A DNA stretch of 34,586 nucleotides, from NCBI GenBank assembly GCA_013215145.1, contig JABSRP010000063.1:1-34586 (forward strand), given 5' to 3'. A program made the position numbers and the translations under genes. The notes below the pieces were generated by a model. The model was not told where the DNA came from, did no database searches, and saw only the letters and a list, made by a program, of their open reading frames with translations. This document shows positions 13,779 to 21,086 of this stretch, piece by piece. Origin of the DNA: Pseudobacteriovorax sp. (GTDB taxonomy: Bacteria > Bdellovibrionota_B > Oligoflexia > Oligoflexales > Oligoflexaceae). The stretch's first letter is position 1. Each line of letters begins with the position of its first letter.

Positions 13779-15252
13779 TTGAGGCCTCAACAGCTAGAAA
13801 TACTATAGATAAAATCACAACTAGTCTTAACAGGGCTACAAGTCCATTTTCTTTTAAATCGCTGGCAAATCTTGATTTCTCGGCTGCAATCTCGCTAGCA
13901 GAGTAGGTGTTAACTGGTAAGTCTCTTGCCTCTTTTAATTGGGCTCTAGCGGTTTCAAGGTCTTTTCTGGCAGTAGTTCTGGCCTCTCTTACGTCTTTTT
14001 TAGCTACTGCAATGTTTTTCTCTATCGCTTTATATTCAGACATTACATGTGGGTTTGGATATCCCGCTGCTCTTTTTTGACTTGCAAAGCTCAATAGTTC
14101 TTTTTCGTACTTATCAACCTCAACCTGAGAAATATGAGTGCCTTTTTCGAGCTTTGCCAAAGATGCTTTTGCGGTACCCTCATCAGCCTCAGCGCTTGCC
14201 ACCCTATTTGCTTTTTCTTCAGGTTTTACGGCACCATCTACAGCTTTAGTTCCCTCGACTTTTGCACTCATCGTTTGATATGAATTATATAAATCGTTCG
14301 CGGGATTGCCGGTTGCCATAAGTAGTACAAATACAAAACTAAGCGCCCTAGCCCAAGATCGTAAAGAAAAATCTCTAGCCTGCACCCATGCGTAGATGAA
14401 AATTACGTCAATTGAAGCTACGGTCATGATTGTTAAATAATCCGCGCCCCATACTGCTTGAATAGAATACGCGACAAGAATCACAGAAAATATTTTTTGT
14501 AAAGTTTTGGCATATGAAAAATTCTCGATTTCGTTTTTGATCGCAGTATTTATCTTGCGCCGCAAAAGTATTTTTACGGTGCTGTTTTTTTCTTGAACCG
14601 AATCATTTTTAAATGTTTTTCCAGCACCGTTTAAATACTCTGTATAATTTAAACAAGCTTTCTCTTGCGAACCCTCGTTAAACAAGCCCTCAGAGCCTAG
14701 CAAATCAGCTTGTATAACCTGAGCCTCAGGTTTTACAGCCCTGTTTTCATCATCTTTTACACCCTGTTTCTCGTCTAATTTAACAGACTCTTGTATAACC
14801 TCAGGCTCTTCGTCCACAGAGGTTTTATCACTGTCACTCTTTTCTTCTGTTTGTATAAAATTAGACAAGGAAATGACGCTGGCGCCATTTTCATTTACTG
14901 CTTTTTTGTTATTTTTGCGAACCTCATCGCTACAAAAAATCACGTTTTCAAGTTCAAAAATTTCGCAAATTTCTTTGACTGAAATATTTTGAAGATCCGA
15001 AATCTTTGTCATTCGCAAAAATTTAGAAAGTTCCGACCAACTGACATTTGAGTTTTCTAAAATTTCTAGTGCTTGATCTGGAAGCTTAGAGAGTTTTTTT
15101 AACCGTCCAACTTCAACATTGGCGCTGCGCTCAGTAAGCCCAAGCTCGGGCGCACTAGCATATATTTGCTTTGCTGTTAATCCTTGACCAGCTAAATCAA
15201 CAATCTTTCTAGCTGCGCTAAAAGGATTTTTTTGATAATTCAACTCTGTCAT
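13750..15252 (-). CDS. Large membrane and coiled-coil protein encoded in the par operon
   Basis: 500 residues. An HTH-like N-terminus (about 10-75, GLTAKQIYASAPELGLTERS...) is followed by an acidic linker (about 130-225). Two or three membrane helices lie at about 252-310, then a long Ala/Lys/Glu coiled coil (about 330-455), with a last membrane helix at about 470-490. It overlaps the RHH gene by 35 bases and the primase gene by 29, so it belongs to the ParA operon. I do not recognise the family. It may tether DNA or the Par complex to the membrane, or act in superinfection or envelope control. Its coding sequence contains two copies of the CGGTGCTG element found upstream of parA. Confidence 0.6.
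   Translation of the reverse strand: MTELNYQKNPFSAARKIVDLAGQGLTAKQIYASAPELGLTERSANVEVGRLKKLSKLPDQALEILENSNVSWSELSKFLRMTKISDLQNISVKEICEIFELENVIFCSDEVRKNNKKAVNENGASVISLSNFIQTEEKSDSDKTSVDEEPEVIQESVKLDEKQGVKDDENRAVKPEAQVIQADLLGSEGLFNEGSQEKACLNYTEYLNGAGKTFKNDSVQEKNSTVKILLRRKINTAIKNEIENFSYAKTLQKIFSVILVAYSIQAVWGADYLTIMTVASIDVIFIYAWVQARDFSLRSWARALSFVFVLLMATGNPANDLYNSYQTMSAKVEGTKAVDGAVKPEEKANRVASAEADEGTAKASLAKLEKGTHISQVEVDKYEKELLSFASQKRAAGYPNPHVMSEYKAIEKNIAVAKKDVREARTTARKDLETARAQLKEARDLPVNTYSASEIAAEKSRFASDLKENGLVALLRLVVILSIVFLAVEASNDYRRNKTA
14577..14629. repeat. Inverted pair of par-type CGGTGCTG elements inside a coding region
   Basis: CGGTGCTG at 14577-14584 is preceded by ATTTTTA and followed by T7, much like the three upstream par repeats. 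The reverse complement CAGCACCG lies at 14622-14629. The pair faces inward, 45 bases start to start. Confidence 0.5.
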
Positions 15253-15505
15253 ACGTTACACCTTCCTTTTTTTCATAGGATTTCACGCCGTCACTTACTA
15301 AGCTAAATATAATTTGACGAATAGAAAGTCTGGAGCCTCCCGCGCTGTTCGCATCTTCGTGGATCTTCATAACAGCGTCGTACATTTCCTTAGAAAATGG
15401 GATATTCATACTCTTATAGATGTCCATCCCAGAGCCCACCGGCCGACCTTTTTTTCCTGCTTTTTTGCTGTCAGTATTGACTTCTTTTATAAAATCGTTA
15501 TTCAC
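15218..15505 (-). CDS. Ribbon-helix-helix partition/regulator protein (ParG/CopG-like)
   Basis: 95 residues. A basic flexible N-terminus (KKAGKKGRPVGSG, 14-26) precedes an RHH-like part: strand KSMNIPFS (31-38) and helices KEMYDAVMKIHEDA and RLSIRQIIFSLVSDGVKSYEK. The layout, a small centromere-binding protein directly after a short ParA, is that of type Ib partition systems. The start overlaps the parA 3' end by eight bases. It should bind the three repeats upstream of parA, both partitioning the plasmid and repressing the operon. Confidence 0.7.
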   Translation of the reverse strand: MNNDFIKEVNTDSKKAGKKGRPVGSGMDIYKSMNIPFSKEMYDAVMKIHEDANSAGGSRLSIRQIIFSLVSDGVKSYEKKEGVTYDRVELSKKSF

Positions 15506-16133
15506 TTTCTAGGCCCTCCAATACTGAGTTTATTTGCTTTTTCGCCTTATATGATCGTAAATCTTGAACGCTAATGCCCACAGCCATGGCTTCGTGAAAA
15601 GCCTCTAGATTTTGAATTGCGGTAGGGAAGGGAGAAAGTCCCGCCTCAGAGAGTAGATGGATATAGTGCTTTAAGTGATCTTCGCTTATATAGTGATCTA
15701 CCATAGTCACAAGTGTTTTTATTTTTAGTTTGGGGTTTTTTTCTTTCGCCCTCAGAACAAGGTCTTGCATATACCCTTTAGTGTCCATATCGACATCTGA
15801 TGATTTAAGTGTTAAAATGGCTGTTTCAACACTCAAAAGGCTTGATCTTAACTCAATGCAATCGCTCCCAGGAGTGTCTATAAGAACGATATCGTATTTT
15901 TTCTTAGCCTCTTCAATCGGGCCTCGCAAGTCACCTTGGATTTTTTCGCATGTCAAGCTTCCATTGGGGTACACTCTTTTTTGTTTCATGAACCAATTTA
16001 TAGACGAGCCCATAGGGTCACCATCTAAAATAAACGCATCAAATCCTTTTTTAGCGTAGGTATCTGCTACAGAGCATGTCAACGTTGACTTCCCTGTTCC
16101 GCCCTTTCGCGACATAAACAATACTGATCTCAT
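15498..16133 (-). CDS. parA: ParA/MinD-type partition ATPase
   Basis: 211 residues. The deviant Walker A is SRKGGTGKST (8-17), with the signature lysine K10, followed by DGDP (38-41) and Walker B IVLIDTPG (82-89). It lacks the N-terminal HTH of type Ia ParA proteins, so it belongs to the short type Ib class, whose operon is regulated by the small RHH partner. It moves replicated copies apart over the nucleoid. The ATG at 16133 lies 37 bases from the nearest of three repeats. A perfect dispersed 11-mer lies antisense within the gene at 15619-15629. Confidence 0.92.
   Translation of the reverse strand: MRSVLFMSRKGGTGKSTLTCSVADTYAKKGFDAFILDGDPMGSSINWFMKQKRVYPNGSLTCEKIQGDLRGPIEEAKKKYDIVLIDTPGSDCIELRSSLLSVETAILTLKSSDVDMDTKGYMQDLVLRAKEKNPKLKIKTLVTMVDHYISEDHLKHYIHLLSEAGLSPFPTAIQNLEAFHEAMAVGISVQDLRSYKAKKQINSVLEGLESE
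15619..15629 (+). repeat. Dispersed 11-mer GCGGTAGGGAA, copy in parA
   Basis: Perfect copy, antisense to parA. Confidence 0.7.
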
Positions 16134-16168
16134 TAAACTTCTCCAGTTGTTTCAATAAATCAATATTA

Positions 16169-16296
16169 TGATATTTTTTCGGTGCTGTATATATAGGGAG
16201 AATTATTAAGGTTCGCTTTTAGTGATATTTTTTCGGTGCTGTTTTTGTACCATAATAGAATAAATTTTTCTTGCTTAGCATTTTTTCGGTGCTGCT
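16169..16296 (+). repeat. Three direct repeats upstream of parA (candidate centromere/operator)
   Basis: The element ATTTTTTCGGTGCTG occurs three times, with CGGTGCTG at 16180-16187, 16234-16241 and 16287-16294. The spacing is 54 and 53 bases, about five DNA turns, so all sites face the same side. The first two share the longer TGATATTTTTTCGGTGCTGT. They sit immediately upstream of parA, where type Ib systems place parC. They could also act as iterons. Confidence 0.75.
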
Positions 16297-16339
16297 TTTA
16301 TAACCTGTAATGTTTTTCTTGGTACATGGATTTTAAAAT

Positions 16340-16425
16340 AGCCGCAGGGCGCGGCTAGGAAGGTTTAAAGGCGCTTGCTAGCGGGACCGCTTTGCGCCTT
16401 GGTGAGTTTAGAAACCCACCCTCAC
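16340..16425. other. Cluster of three strong hairpins (origin, RNA or terminator region)
   Basis: AGCCGC/GCGGCT (16340-16356) is a 6-bp stem. AAGGCGC/GCGCCTT (16368-16400) encloses GCGG/CCGC, a compound stem. GTGAG/CTCAC (16402-16425) is the third. The first, on the minus strand, ends in ATTTT and could terminate the small membrane-protein gene. The density of structure beside the par repeats and near a rolling-circle Rep also fits a single-strand origin or an antisense RNA. Confidence 0.5.
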
Positions 16426-16427
16426 AA

Positions 16428-16655
16428 CTAAGCAGCTTGCCTTAGCTTCATTTCTGCCTTAATTCGCTTTTTTCCTTCGGACGCTGTCATTGCTATGGCC
16501 AGCAAAACCATAAAATACATACTAGAATGCGTCACGCTCGGAAACTCAAGGTATCCGGCCATCCCAGCTATAGCTATTGCTAGAAATACGATGCCCACTA
16601 CACCCGATATCTTTTCCACGACATTTAACATTTTTAATTTTGTTTGTTCTTGCAT
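16428..16655 (-). CDS. Small two-TM protein
   Basis: 75 residues from ATG 16655 behind AGGAGG; a longer frame to 16697 has no RBS. Hydrophobic helices lie at about 15-34 and 43-58 with short basic ends (GKKRIKAEMKLR). The size and topology would suit a class II holin, but there is no lysis gene beside it. It lies 54 bases downstream of the secreted protein gene on the same strand, so the two could work at the envelope together. Confidence 0.6.
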   Translation of the reverse strand: MQEQTKLKMLNVVEKISGVVGIVFLAIAIAGMAGYLEFPSVTHSSMYFMVLLAIAMTASEGKKRIKAEMKLRQAA

Positions 16656-16709
16656 TTTAGGCCTCCTTTTATATGAAAATAGCTCAATACAACTCATTTA
16701 TCAATAATT

Positions 16710-17504
16710 TTAAGGCATATCAGGGCATGGATGCCTAGTACATCCTCCCGGCGAGGGTATAGGGGTAGGGACTGGCGTTACAATAACTTCATACCCCGGA
16801 GGATTTGGCGTTGGATTATACGGAGGAACAGGAGGCTTCGGCTTTAAAATTGGCCCGCCACCACTTCCGCCGTAGCCGCCGCCATCGCTACCAGAGTTTT
16901 GCGCCCTTTCCATCTTACGTCTGAGTATTTCAAGTTTTTTTATTCTCGTAGCTATGCGGGTGCATGAAAATGTAGCCGCCGAACAAGTGCCAATAGCAAA
17001 TAAAAATCCCCATGCTTGCCCCGTACCTGCCGATACTGAAGTGGTTAACCCGCATAAAAATATTCCCATGCCGCAAGCCAATTTTTCATGAGCAAGGTCC
17101 GATTCTGCTAGCGCAATTTCTTCATCTAAATCAGTCTCAGTTGTTATGACTCTATTACGAACAAGTAAATCATTATAATCTGTTGGCGTAACTAATTTTG
17201 TTATGACTTTTTGTGAGGCTTTACCCATTCCATATTGATTTCTAACAGTGCTTTCGACTTGCTTGTGCCTATATTGCGGATTAGTAGTAAAAAATACTAG
17301 CTTGTTATATTTTGTAGCTCTCGGGTTTGGGTGATCTACAGCAGACGCTACGATAATACACTCCTCGTTGTTGTAGCATATTTCCCGCCATTTTGTAGGG
17401 TTGGACTTGTTACTGACATAAACAGTTGGCTCAACAATTTCCAAAGCTACACACAGACCAGAAAACAAAAAAAGAGCAAACGAATAAATTATTCTCTTAA
17501 TCAT
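16710..17504 (-). CDS. Secreted or membrane protein with Gly/Pro-rich tail
   Basis: About 264 residues from ATG 17504, which follows GAGGTG. It begins with a Sec-type signal (MIKRIIYSFALFLFSGLCVA). About residues 20-125 form a soluble domain with C39 and C45. Two membrane helices at about 135-165 and 170-185 follow, with several Cys. A C-terminal Gly-rich then Pro-rich stretch (GGGYGGSGGG...PKPPVPPYNPTPNPP) ends in CTRHPCPDMP. Family not recognised. It is divergent from the HTH gene at 17673. The tail suggests a surface-exposed, flexible or peptidoglycan-spanning segment. Possibly a lysogenic-conversion or entry-exclusion protein (inference). Confidence 0.6.
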   Translation of the reverse strand: MIKRIIYSFALFLFSGLCVALEIVEPTVYVSNKSNPTKWREICYNNEECIIVASAVDHPNPRATKYNKLVFFTTNPQYRHKQVESTVRNQYGMGKASQKVITKLVTPTDYNDLLVRNRVITTETDLDEEIALAESDLAHEKLACGMGIFLCGLTTSVSAGTGQAWGFLFAIGTCSAATFSCTRIATRIKKLEILRRKMERAQNSGSDGGGYGGSGGGPILKPKPPVPPYNPTPNPPGYEVIVTPVPTPIPSPGGCTRHPCPDMP

Positions 17505-17580
17505 GAGACACCTCAAAATGAGATTAGACAATTAAACATGCCTCATTTATAGGTGCTTCAAACACCCCCAGAAACAAATA

Positions 17581-17647
17581 GTACGCAATGAATGTTTTTT
17601 AATTCGTCGCGACGATCTTTTTTTGTTAAAAAAAAGTACGCTATGAA
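17581..17647. promoter_or_regulatory. Operator-like direct repeats and palindrome between divergent genes
   Basis: GTACGCAATGAA (17581-17592) and GTACGCTATGAA (17636-17647) are direct repeats 55 bases apart. Between them is the perfect palindrome TCGTCGCGACGA (17604-17615). They lie between the divergent secreted-protein and HTH genes and are probable sites for the HTH protein. Confidence 0.5.
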
Positions 17648-17672
17648 CTTTCATTTGACATTGGGATTTTAG

Positions 17673-18365
17673 ATGGATGATTTTTTAGAACGTGTAGAGC
17701 AGTGGCTTGCCGAAAGAAACCGCTCTATACCAATGCTATCAAGGCTTTCGAATGTTTCGCAGCCCTCAATAAGAAGAGCCCTCTCCAGAGAATGCGTTAT
17801 AAGCGATCAAAACGGGCTCAAAATCACAGATGTAATAGCAAGAGATTTTCAAGACAAAATCCAAATTTTAAAAGACAACTTTCCAAACTTGCTGGTTATA
17901 TCACCTTCTGAAAACGACACCAACAATCCTCCTGGCTCGCTACCTTATTTCTTGAGATCCGAAGAGATTTTTAAAATGTTTGTTTGGATGGCAAAAAAGA
18001 AAGTTACTAACAAGTCTACAATACTATCTAAGCATGGTGATAAGGGCATAGATATAGCGAACGATCTCGTTGAAAACGATTGCGCGGAGGTCATCCTAGA
18101 CGGCTATAGATCAATTGTGCCAACGATTACATGTAGTGAGCATATTAGCGTAGCATCAGAACTAAACACTAGAATTATACGTCAACCTAATGTAAAAAGA
18201 AGAAGACAATACGCGCTTTTTGGCACTGTATCCGAAGAGAAAATGCATCAAGTAGAAAGCCTAATGGATCAAATCGCCGAACTCATGACAGACGACAGCG
18301 ACAAACATGAAAATACTAGCTTTATCTTTAACACGAATCTTACATGGATAGACAATGATGACTAA
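17673..18365 (+). CDS. HTH-containing regulator, unknown family
   Basis: 230 residues. The N-terminal 40 carry an HTH (SIPMLSRLSNVSQPSIRRALSRE, about 18-40, with the recognition helix near QPSIRRAL). The remainder is mixed, with a second possible winged-helix-like part around residues 100-150 (KMFVWMAKKKVTNKSTILSKHGDKG). Direct repeats and a palindrome sit just upstream, so autoregulation and control of the divergent gene are likely. No typical phage-repressor peptidase (S24) domain is present. It may be the lysogeny regulator or a regulator only of the neighbouring secreted genes. It overlaps the next gene by 11 bases. Confidence 0.6.
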   Translation: MDDFLERVEQWLAERNRSIPMLSRLSNVSQPSIRRALSRECVISDQNGLKITDVIARDFQDKIQILKDNFPNLLVISPSENDTNNPPGSLPYFLRSEEIFKMFVWMAKKKVTNKSTILSKHGDKGIDIANDLVENDCAEVILDGYRSIVPTITCSEHISVASELNTRIIRQPNVKRRRQYALFGTVSEEKMHQVESLMDQIAELMTDDSDKHENTSFIFNTNLTWIDNDD

Positions 18366-18687
18366 ACTTTTCTCTATAACATTGTGTAGCTTTTTATCAG
18401 GTCTATCTTTAGCTGGCCCAACAACTGTTGGCGGCGGCGGATCTGTCTCAATATTTAGGGCGCCTGGAACAGTTGGCGGCGGCGGTGGCAGCGGCGCTCC
18501 TGTGTTTGTTTCTCAAGCAGACATGGATGCTCTACTAAATGCCTTCGAACTAGACACCTCTATCTACTCTCACGATGCCAAAGATGACATATTGCCTATT
18601 GAAGCTCGTTCTATTGAAGATCTTTATGAAGTCGACGCAATCGACAGCAATGGAAACAAAATACTATTCATCGAATCTGCTGAGTAG
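18355..18687 (+). CDS. Small secreted Gly-rich protein
   Basis: 110 residues. The N-terminus is a Sec signal (MMTKLFSITLCSFLSGLSLA), the likely cleavage following LSLA. The mature start carries two related units, TTVGGGGS and GTVGGGGGSG, then an acidic domain of about 65 residues. Start 18355 or the next codon (18358). It is translationally coupled to the HTH gene and followed by a strong terminator. It shares the signal-plus-Gly-repeat style with the divergent 16710-17504 protein, so the two may act together outside the membrane. Function unknown. Confidence 0.6.
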   Translation: MMTKLFSITLCSFLSGLSLAGPTTVGGGGSVSIFRAPGTVGGGGGSGAPVFVSQADMDALLNAFELDTSIYSHDAKDDILPIEARSIEDLYEVDAIDSNGNKILFIESAE

Positions 18688-18714
18688 TTTTAAAACCCAA
18701 GCTTTCTGCTTTAG

Positions 18715-18737
18715 CGCCGCTTATGCGGCGTTTTTTT
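18715..18737 (+). terminator. Intrinsic terminator
   Basis: CGCCGC-TTAT-GCGGCG stem-loop (18715-18730) followed by seven T, 28 bases after the stop of the secreted-protein gene. Confidence 0.9.
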
Positions 18738-18846
18738 CTCACGAAAACGGAAACCCTGACAGAAGCCTGGCAAGGAAACATCATCACACTAAAAGAAGTT
18801 ACTCCAGAATAAAAAAAAACAAGAATAAGTCAGCTTAAAACCTGGC

Positions 18847-19041
18847 TCATTCGTCTTCTTTTTTATCAAGCTCTTTAGCAGTCAATTTTTTGATATCAAC
18901 TTCACCATCCACAAGCGTCCAATCATCATTTAGGTCATAAATGGTATCACCATCTATGGAATTGTATTCTACGGGCCTACTCTTGTTAAAATAGTCACTT
19001 ATTTTAACTACCTTACCCGCACCTTTACCTTTAGCAGCCAA
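18847..19041 (-). CDS. Small acidic hypothetical protein with TTG start
   Basis: 64 residues. The start is TTG 19041, chosen because a perfect AAGGAGG lies four bases upstream. The N-terminus is basic (AAKGKGAGKVVK), the rest acidic (DGDTIYDLNDDWTLVDGEVD). No known domain. It is divergent from the RHH gene at 19312, and the AT-rich intergenic region between them probably carries shared control. Confidence 0.6.
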   Translation of the reverse strand: MAAKGKGAGKVVKISDYFNKSRPVEYNSIDGDTIYDLNDDWTLVDGEVDIKKLTAKELDKKEDE

Positions 19042-19311
19042 AAAACCTCCTTCTATGGTCTATCTGTCTGTTTATGCTGCCCTTTTCCGCTTATGTCAGC
19101 TTACTACCTGAATTATCTCTATTATAGCATCTTTTTTGTGTCTTTTATATATTTATTGAATATATAATGAATATATTTTGAATATTCAAGAATATGTTGT
19201 ATTCTTCCGATATGTGGTATAGATATATTTGTTATGTACTTATTGGTACATCCGTGTTATACTAATCAATATTTACAAGTAGTTAGAAGAAACAATTAGG
19301 GGAAAAAGGCT
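19042..19311. promoter_or_regulatory. AT-rich divergent promoter region
   Basis: 270 bases without a gene. It holds repeated GAATAT/ATATTC-type words at 19155-19205, partly inverted, which are possible RHH binding sites. A TATACT at 19258-19263 is the likely -10 for the plus-strand RHH gene; no strong -35 is visible. Confidence 0.45.
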
Positions 19312-19548
19312 ATGGATAAAACTGAAGTAATTACAGAGGTTTCGGATGTTAAGAAAATAAGTCTCAATATAAAGATAGACTTACTAGAACAACTTAAAAG
19401 ATTCGCAAGCCAAAAAGGGCTATCAAACACGTCAGCAGTAAACCAAGCTATCTCAGATTTTTTGTATTTCAGAGATCAGCACAGATCAGGTAACAAAGTA
19501 TTAATCGAAGACAAAAATGGGGACAGAAAAGAAATAGTATTTAGGTAA
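19312..19548 (+). CDS. Ribbon-helix-helix (CopG/MetJ-type) small regulator
   Basis: 78 residues. Strand KKISLNIK (14-21) is followed by helices LLEQLKRFASQKG and TSAVNQAISDFLYFRDQ, the RHH fold. The C-terminus KVLIEDKNGDRKEIVFR resembles the tail of small chromosomal RHH proteins. GGGGAAAAAGG precedes the ATG. It is followed after four bases by a two-TM protein gene, so the pair forms a module; autoregulation through the upstream AT-rich repeats is likely. It could be an antitoxin-like component, but the partner is not a known toxin. Confidence 0.65.
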   Translation: MDKTEVITEVSDVKKISLNIKIDLLEQLKRFASQKGLSNTSAVNQAISDFLYFRDQHRSGNKVLIEDKNGDRKEIVFR

Positions 19549-19552
19549 AAAA

Positions 19553-19861
19553 ATGACTCAAAAAAATCCTCCTGACGAAAAACCTAAAGAAGAACCTGAA
19601 GACTGGGCCAGTGATAAACCTGTAGTATCAGAACTTGACGGGCGCGATATACACAACCAAACAGTAAGAAAAAATATACTATTTGGATTGTTTGCAGCTT
19701 GGGCAGCCATTACCCTAATCTTTTGGGGTTTCGCTCCCTTTATACAGAACGACAAACTAACAGAATTAGCGTCTACCTACAAAGACATCACAACACCAAT
19801 AATAACCCTCGCAGGACCTCTTTTAGGATTCTACTTTAGAGACGTAAATGACAAATCCTAA
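19553..19861 (+). CDS. Two-TM membrane protein paired with the RHH regulator
   Basis: 102 residues. An acidic, Pro-rich cytoplasmic start (PPDEKPKEEPEDW) is followed by membrane helices at about 42-64 and 78-95. It starts four bases after the RHH stop. The family is not recognised. It converges with the end of the late operon at an inverted repeat. A holin or a membrane-acting toxin are possible, neither shown. Confidence 0.55.
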   Translation: MTQKNPPDEKPKEEPEDWASDKPVVSELDGRDIHNQTVRKNILFGLFAAWAAITLIFWGFAPFIQNDKLTELASTYKDITTPIITLAGPLLGFYFRDVNDKS

Positions 19862-19874
19862 ACCAGCATCTTTT

Positions 19875-19908
19875 CAGACTTTACTTAAAGGCCTTATAGT
19901 TAAGTCTG
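19875..19908. terminator. Inverted repeat between convergent operons
   Basis: CAGACTT (19875-19881) and AAGTCTG (19902-19908) with an internal AAGG/CCTT centre. The stem overlaps the stop of gene D on the minus strand and follows the plus-strand gene by 14 bases. Only a weak T-run follows on plus, so termination is plausible rather than clear. Confidence 0.5.
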
Positions 19909-20880
19909 CAAACCTTTTTGAAGCGTCAAAGACGTTGTAAAACTCGATGAACTAAGGCTATGACTAGCCCTTTGAATAAGCCAGCGACCGTTATCTTCCG
20001 AGTCAAATCCTGTAAGCTCAACATACATCTCTGCAATGATAAAAGGATCGCCCTCAATCGTTATATTAAAGCTAACGCCAGCATATCTAAACTCCTGAAG
20101 CTTCGCCCTAGCCGCGCCCCTTGCAAGAGGCTCATCATCATAGATTTTTGGAAGGCGAAACACAGGATCACCATCGCCGACCCTCACTGTTTCGAACTTA
20201 CCGTCTTCATAGCCCTTATATTTAGCCTCAACAGATCCGAAATTCTCACGTCCCTCGTAACTAATGACAGCGTCATCACACTGAGATCTATCAATTGGAA
20301 TAACAGGAAGCTCTCTACCATTAAAGGTCTCGCCAAGACCCTTAGGCTGAACTAGTAGGTTTTTACCGTTAATTCTAAAAATGCAATCAAACTGCTTAGC
20401 ATACCTTGTCGCAAGGTTTAAATCGGACTCTTTTTGTTGAACAATACGCTTTACAATCTGAAAATCGAAAGTCTGAGGATGCGGTAGGGAAGAAAAACCG
20501 TTTTCCTCAGCAATTTTCTGGACAAGATCCCCCAAAGAGTCAACGTCAAAGCTTCTTGTTTTTCTCTCTTTAAGACGGCCCCTGGTATCAAATCCTTTTG
20601 CTTTTATGACAATTGTTCTTGCCGTATAGGATTTACTAACAGAGTCAACTGTCATCTCTCCAAAATTAGCAAGTTTTCCTTCATAGCCAAAATCAACATC
20701 GAGCACTACACCTCTTCGTGGCGGCTCGATACTAAAATCATAGTTATCTACCGTAATGCTTACCTCGTCTGACTTATAGCCTGTTTCATCAGTTAGTCCG
20801 ATAGTAACCTGGCGCCCCCGAAATATCTCTGTTCGATCGGAGCCGTCAACTCTAATAATGTAGGTTGGTTTTAATCCCAC
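19900..20880 (-). CDS. D: P2 gpD-like tail hub (late control gene D protein)
   Basis: 326 residues of the Phage_GPD family. GpD proteins form the baseplate hub beneath the spike, joining tube and tail tip. Typical features are the N-terminal VDGSDRTEIFRGRQVTIGLTDE and the central block QKESDLNLATRYAKQFDCIF. The start is GTG 20880, overlapping gpX by ten bases. Last gene of the late operon, as in P2 (T-U-X-D). An antisense 11-mer copy lies at 20481-20491. Confidence 0.93.
   Translation of the reverse strand: MGLKPTYIIRVDGSDRTEIFRGRQVTIGLTDETGYKSDEVSITVDNYDFSIEPPRRGVVLDVDFGYEGKLANFGEMTVDSVSKSYTARTIVIKAKGFDTRGRLKERKTRSFDVDSLGDLVQKIAEENGFSSLPHPQTFDFQIVKRIVQQKESDLNLATRYAKQFDCIFRINGKNLLVQPKGLGETFNGRELPVIPIDRSQCDDAVISYEGRENFGSVEAKYKGYEDGKFETVRVGDGDPVFRLPKIYDDEPLARGAARAKLQEFRYAGVSFNITIEGDPFIIAEMYVELTGFDSEDNGRWLIQRASHSLSSSSFTTSLTLQKGLQT
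20481..20491 (+). repeat. Dispersed 11-mer GCGGTAGGGAA, copy in gene D
   Basis: Perfect copy, antisense to gene D. Confidence 0.7.
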
Positions 20881-21086
20881 AGCTTAATAGTTTCCCTAGG
20901 TTTTTCCTCGACTACTTCAGGAAGGATAATTTCATAGCCTTCAGGCACAAACTCAAATTCGCAAAGACCAGTGTTAATTTCCAGAACTCTTTCTGTAAGA
21001 CCCTTAATATAGCGACCATACCTATCATATAGGAGGGCATCAAGAGGCCTTGGATGGCTCACTACGATTCTTTCCCTACTGATCAT
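20871..21086 (-). CDS. X: P2 gpX-like tail protein (LysM-like)
   Basis: 71 residues, the normal gpX size, with the pattern DALLYDRYG...INTGL...LPEGYEIILPEV in which LysM-like features are visible. It helps tail assembly near the tail tip. It overlaps both U and D and follows the P2 gene order. Confidence 0.9.
   Translation of the reverse strand: MISRERIVVSHPRPLDALLYDRYGRYIKGLTERVLEINTGLCEFEFVPEGYEIILPEVVEEKPRETIKLWD
21072..21081 (-). repeat. Dispersed 11-mer variant (CAGTAGGGAA)
   Basis: Ten-base match on the minus strand at the U/X junction, where it encodes the start of gpX. Confidence 0.5.

Noticed and set aside
16169..16296. CRISPR-like array
   Set aside because: Only three short repeats, spaced by about 39 bp of AT-rich DNA, directly upstream of parA and with no cas genes. 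A centromere/operator explains them better.
18575..18838. Plus-strand frame overlapping the secreted-protein gene and its terminator
   Set aside because: It runs through a strong intrinsic terminator and has no RBS. A 29-codon frame from ATG 18723 reads as protein-like (TEAWQGNIITLKEVTPE) but starts inside the same terminator, so I do not call it a gene.
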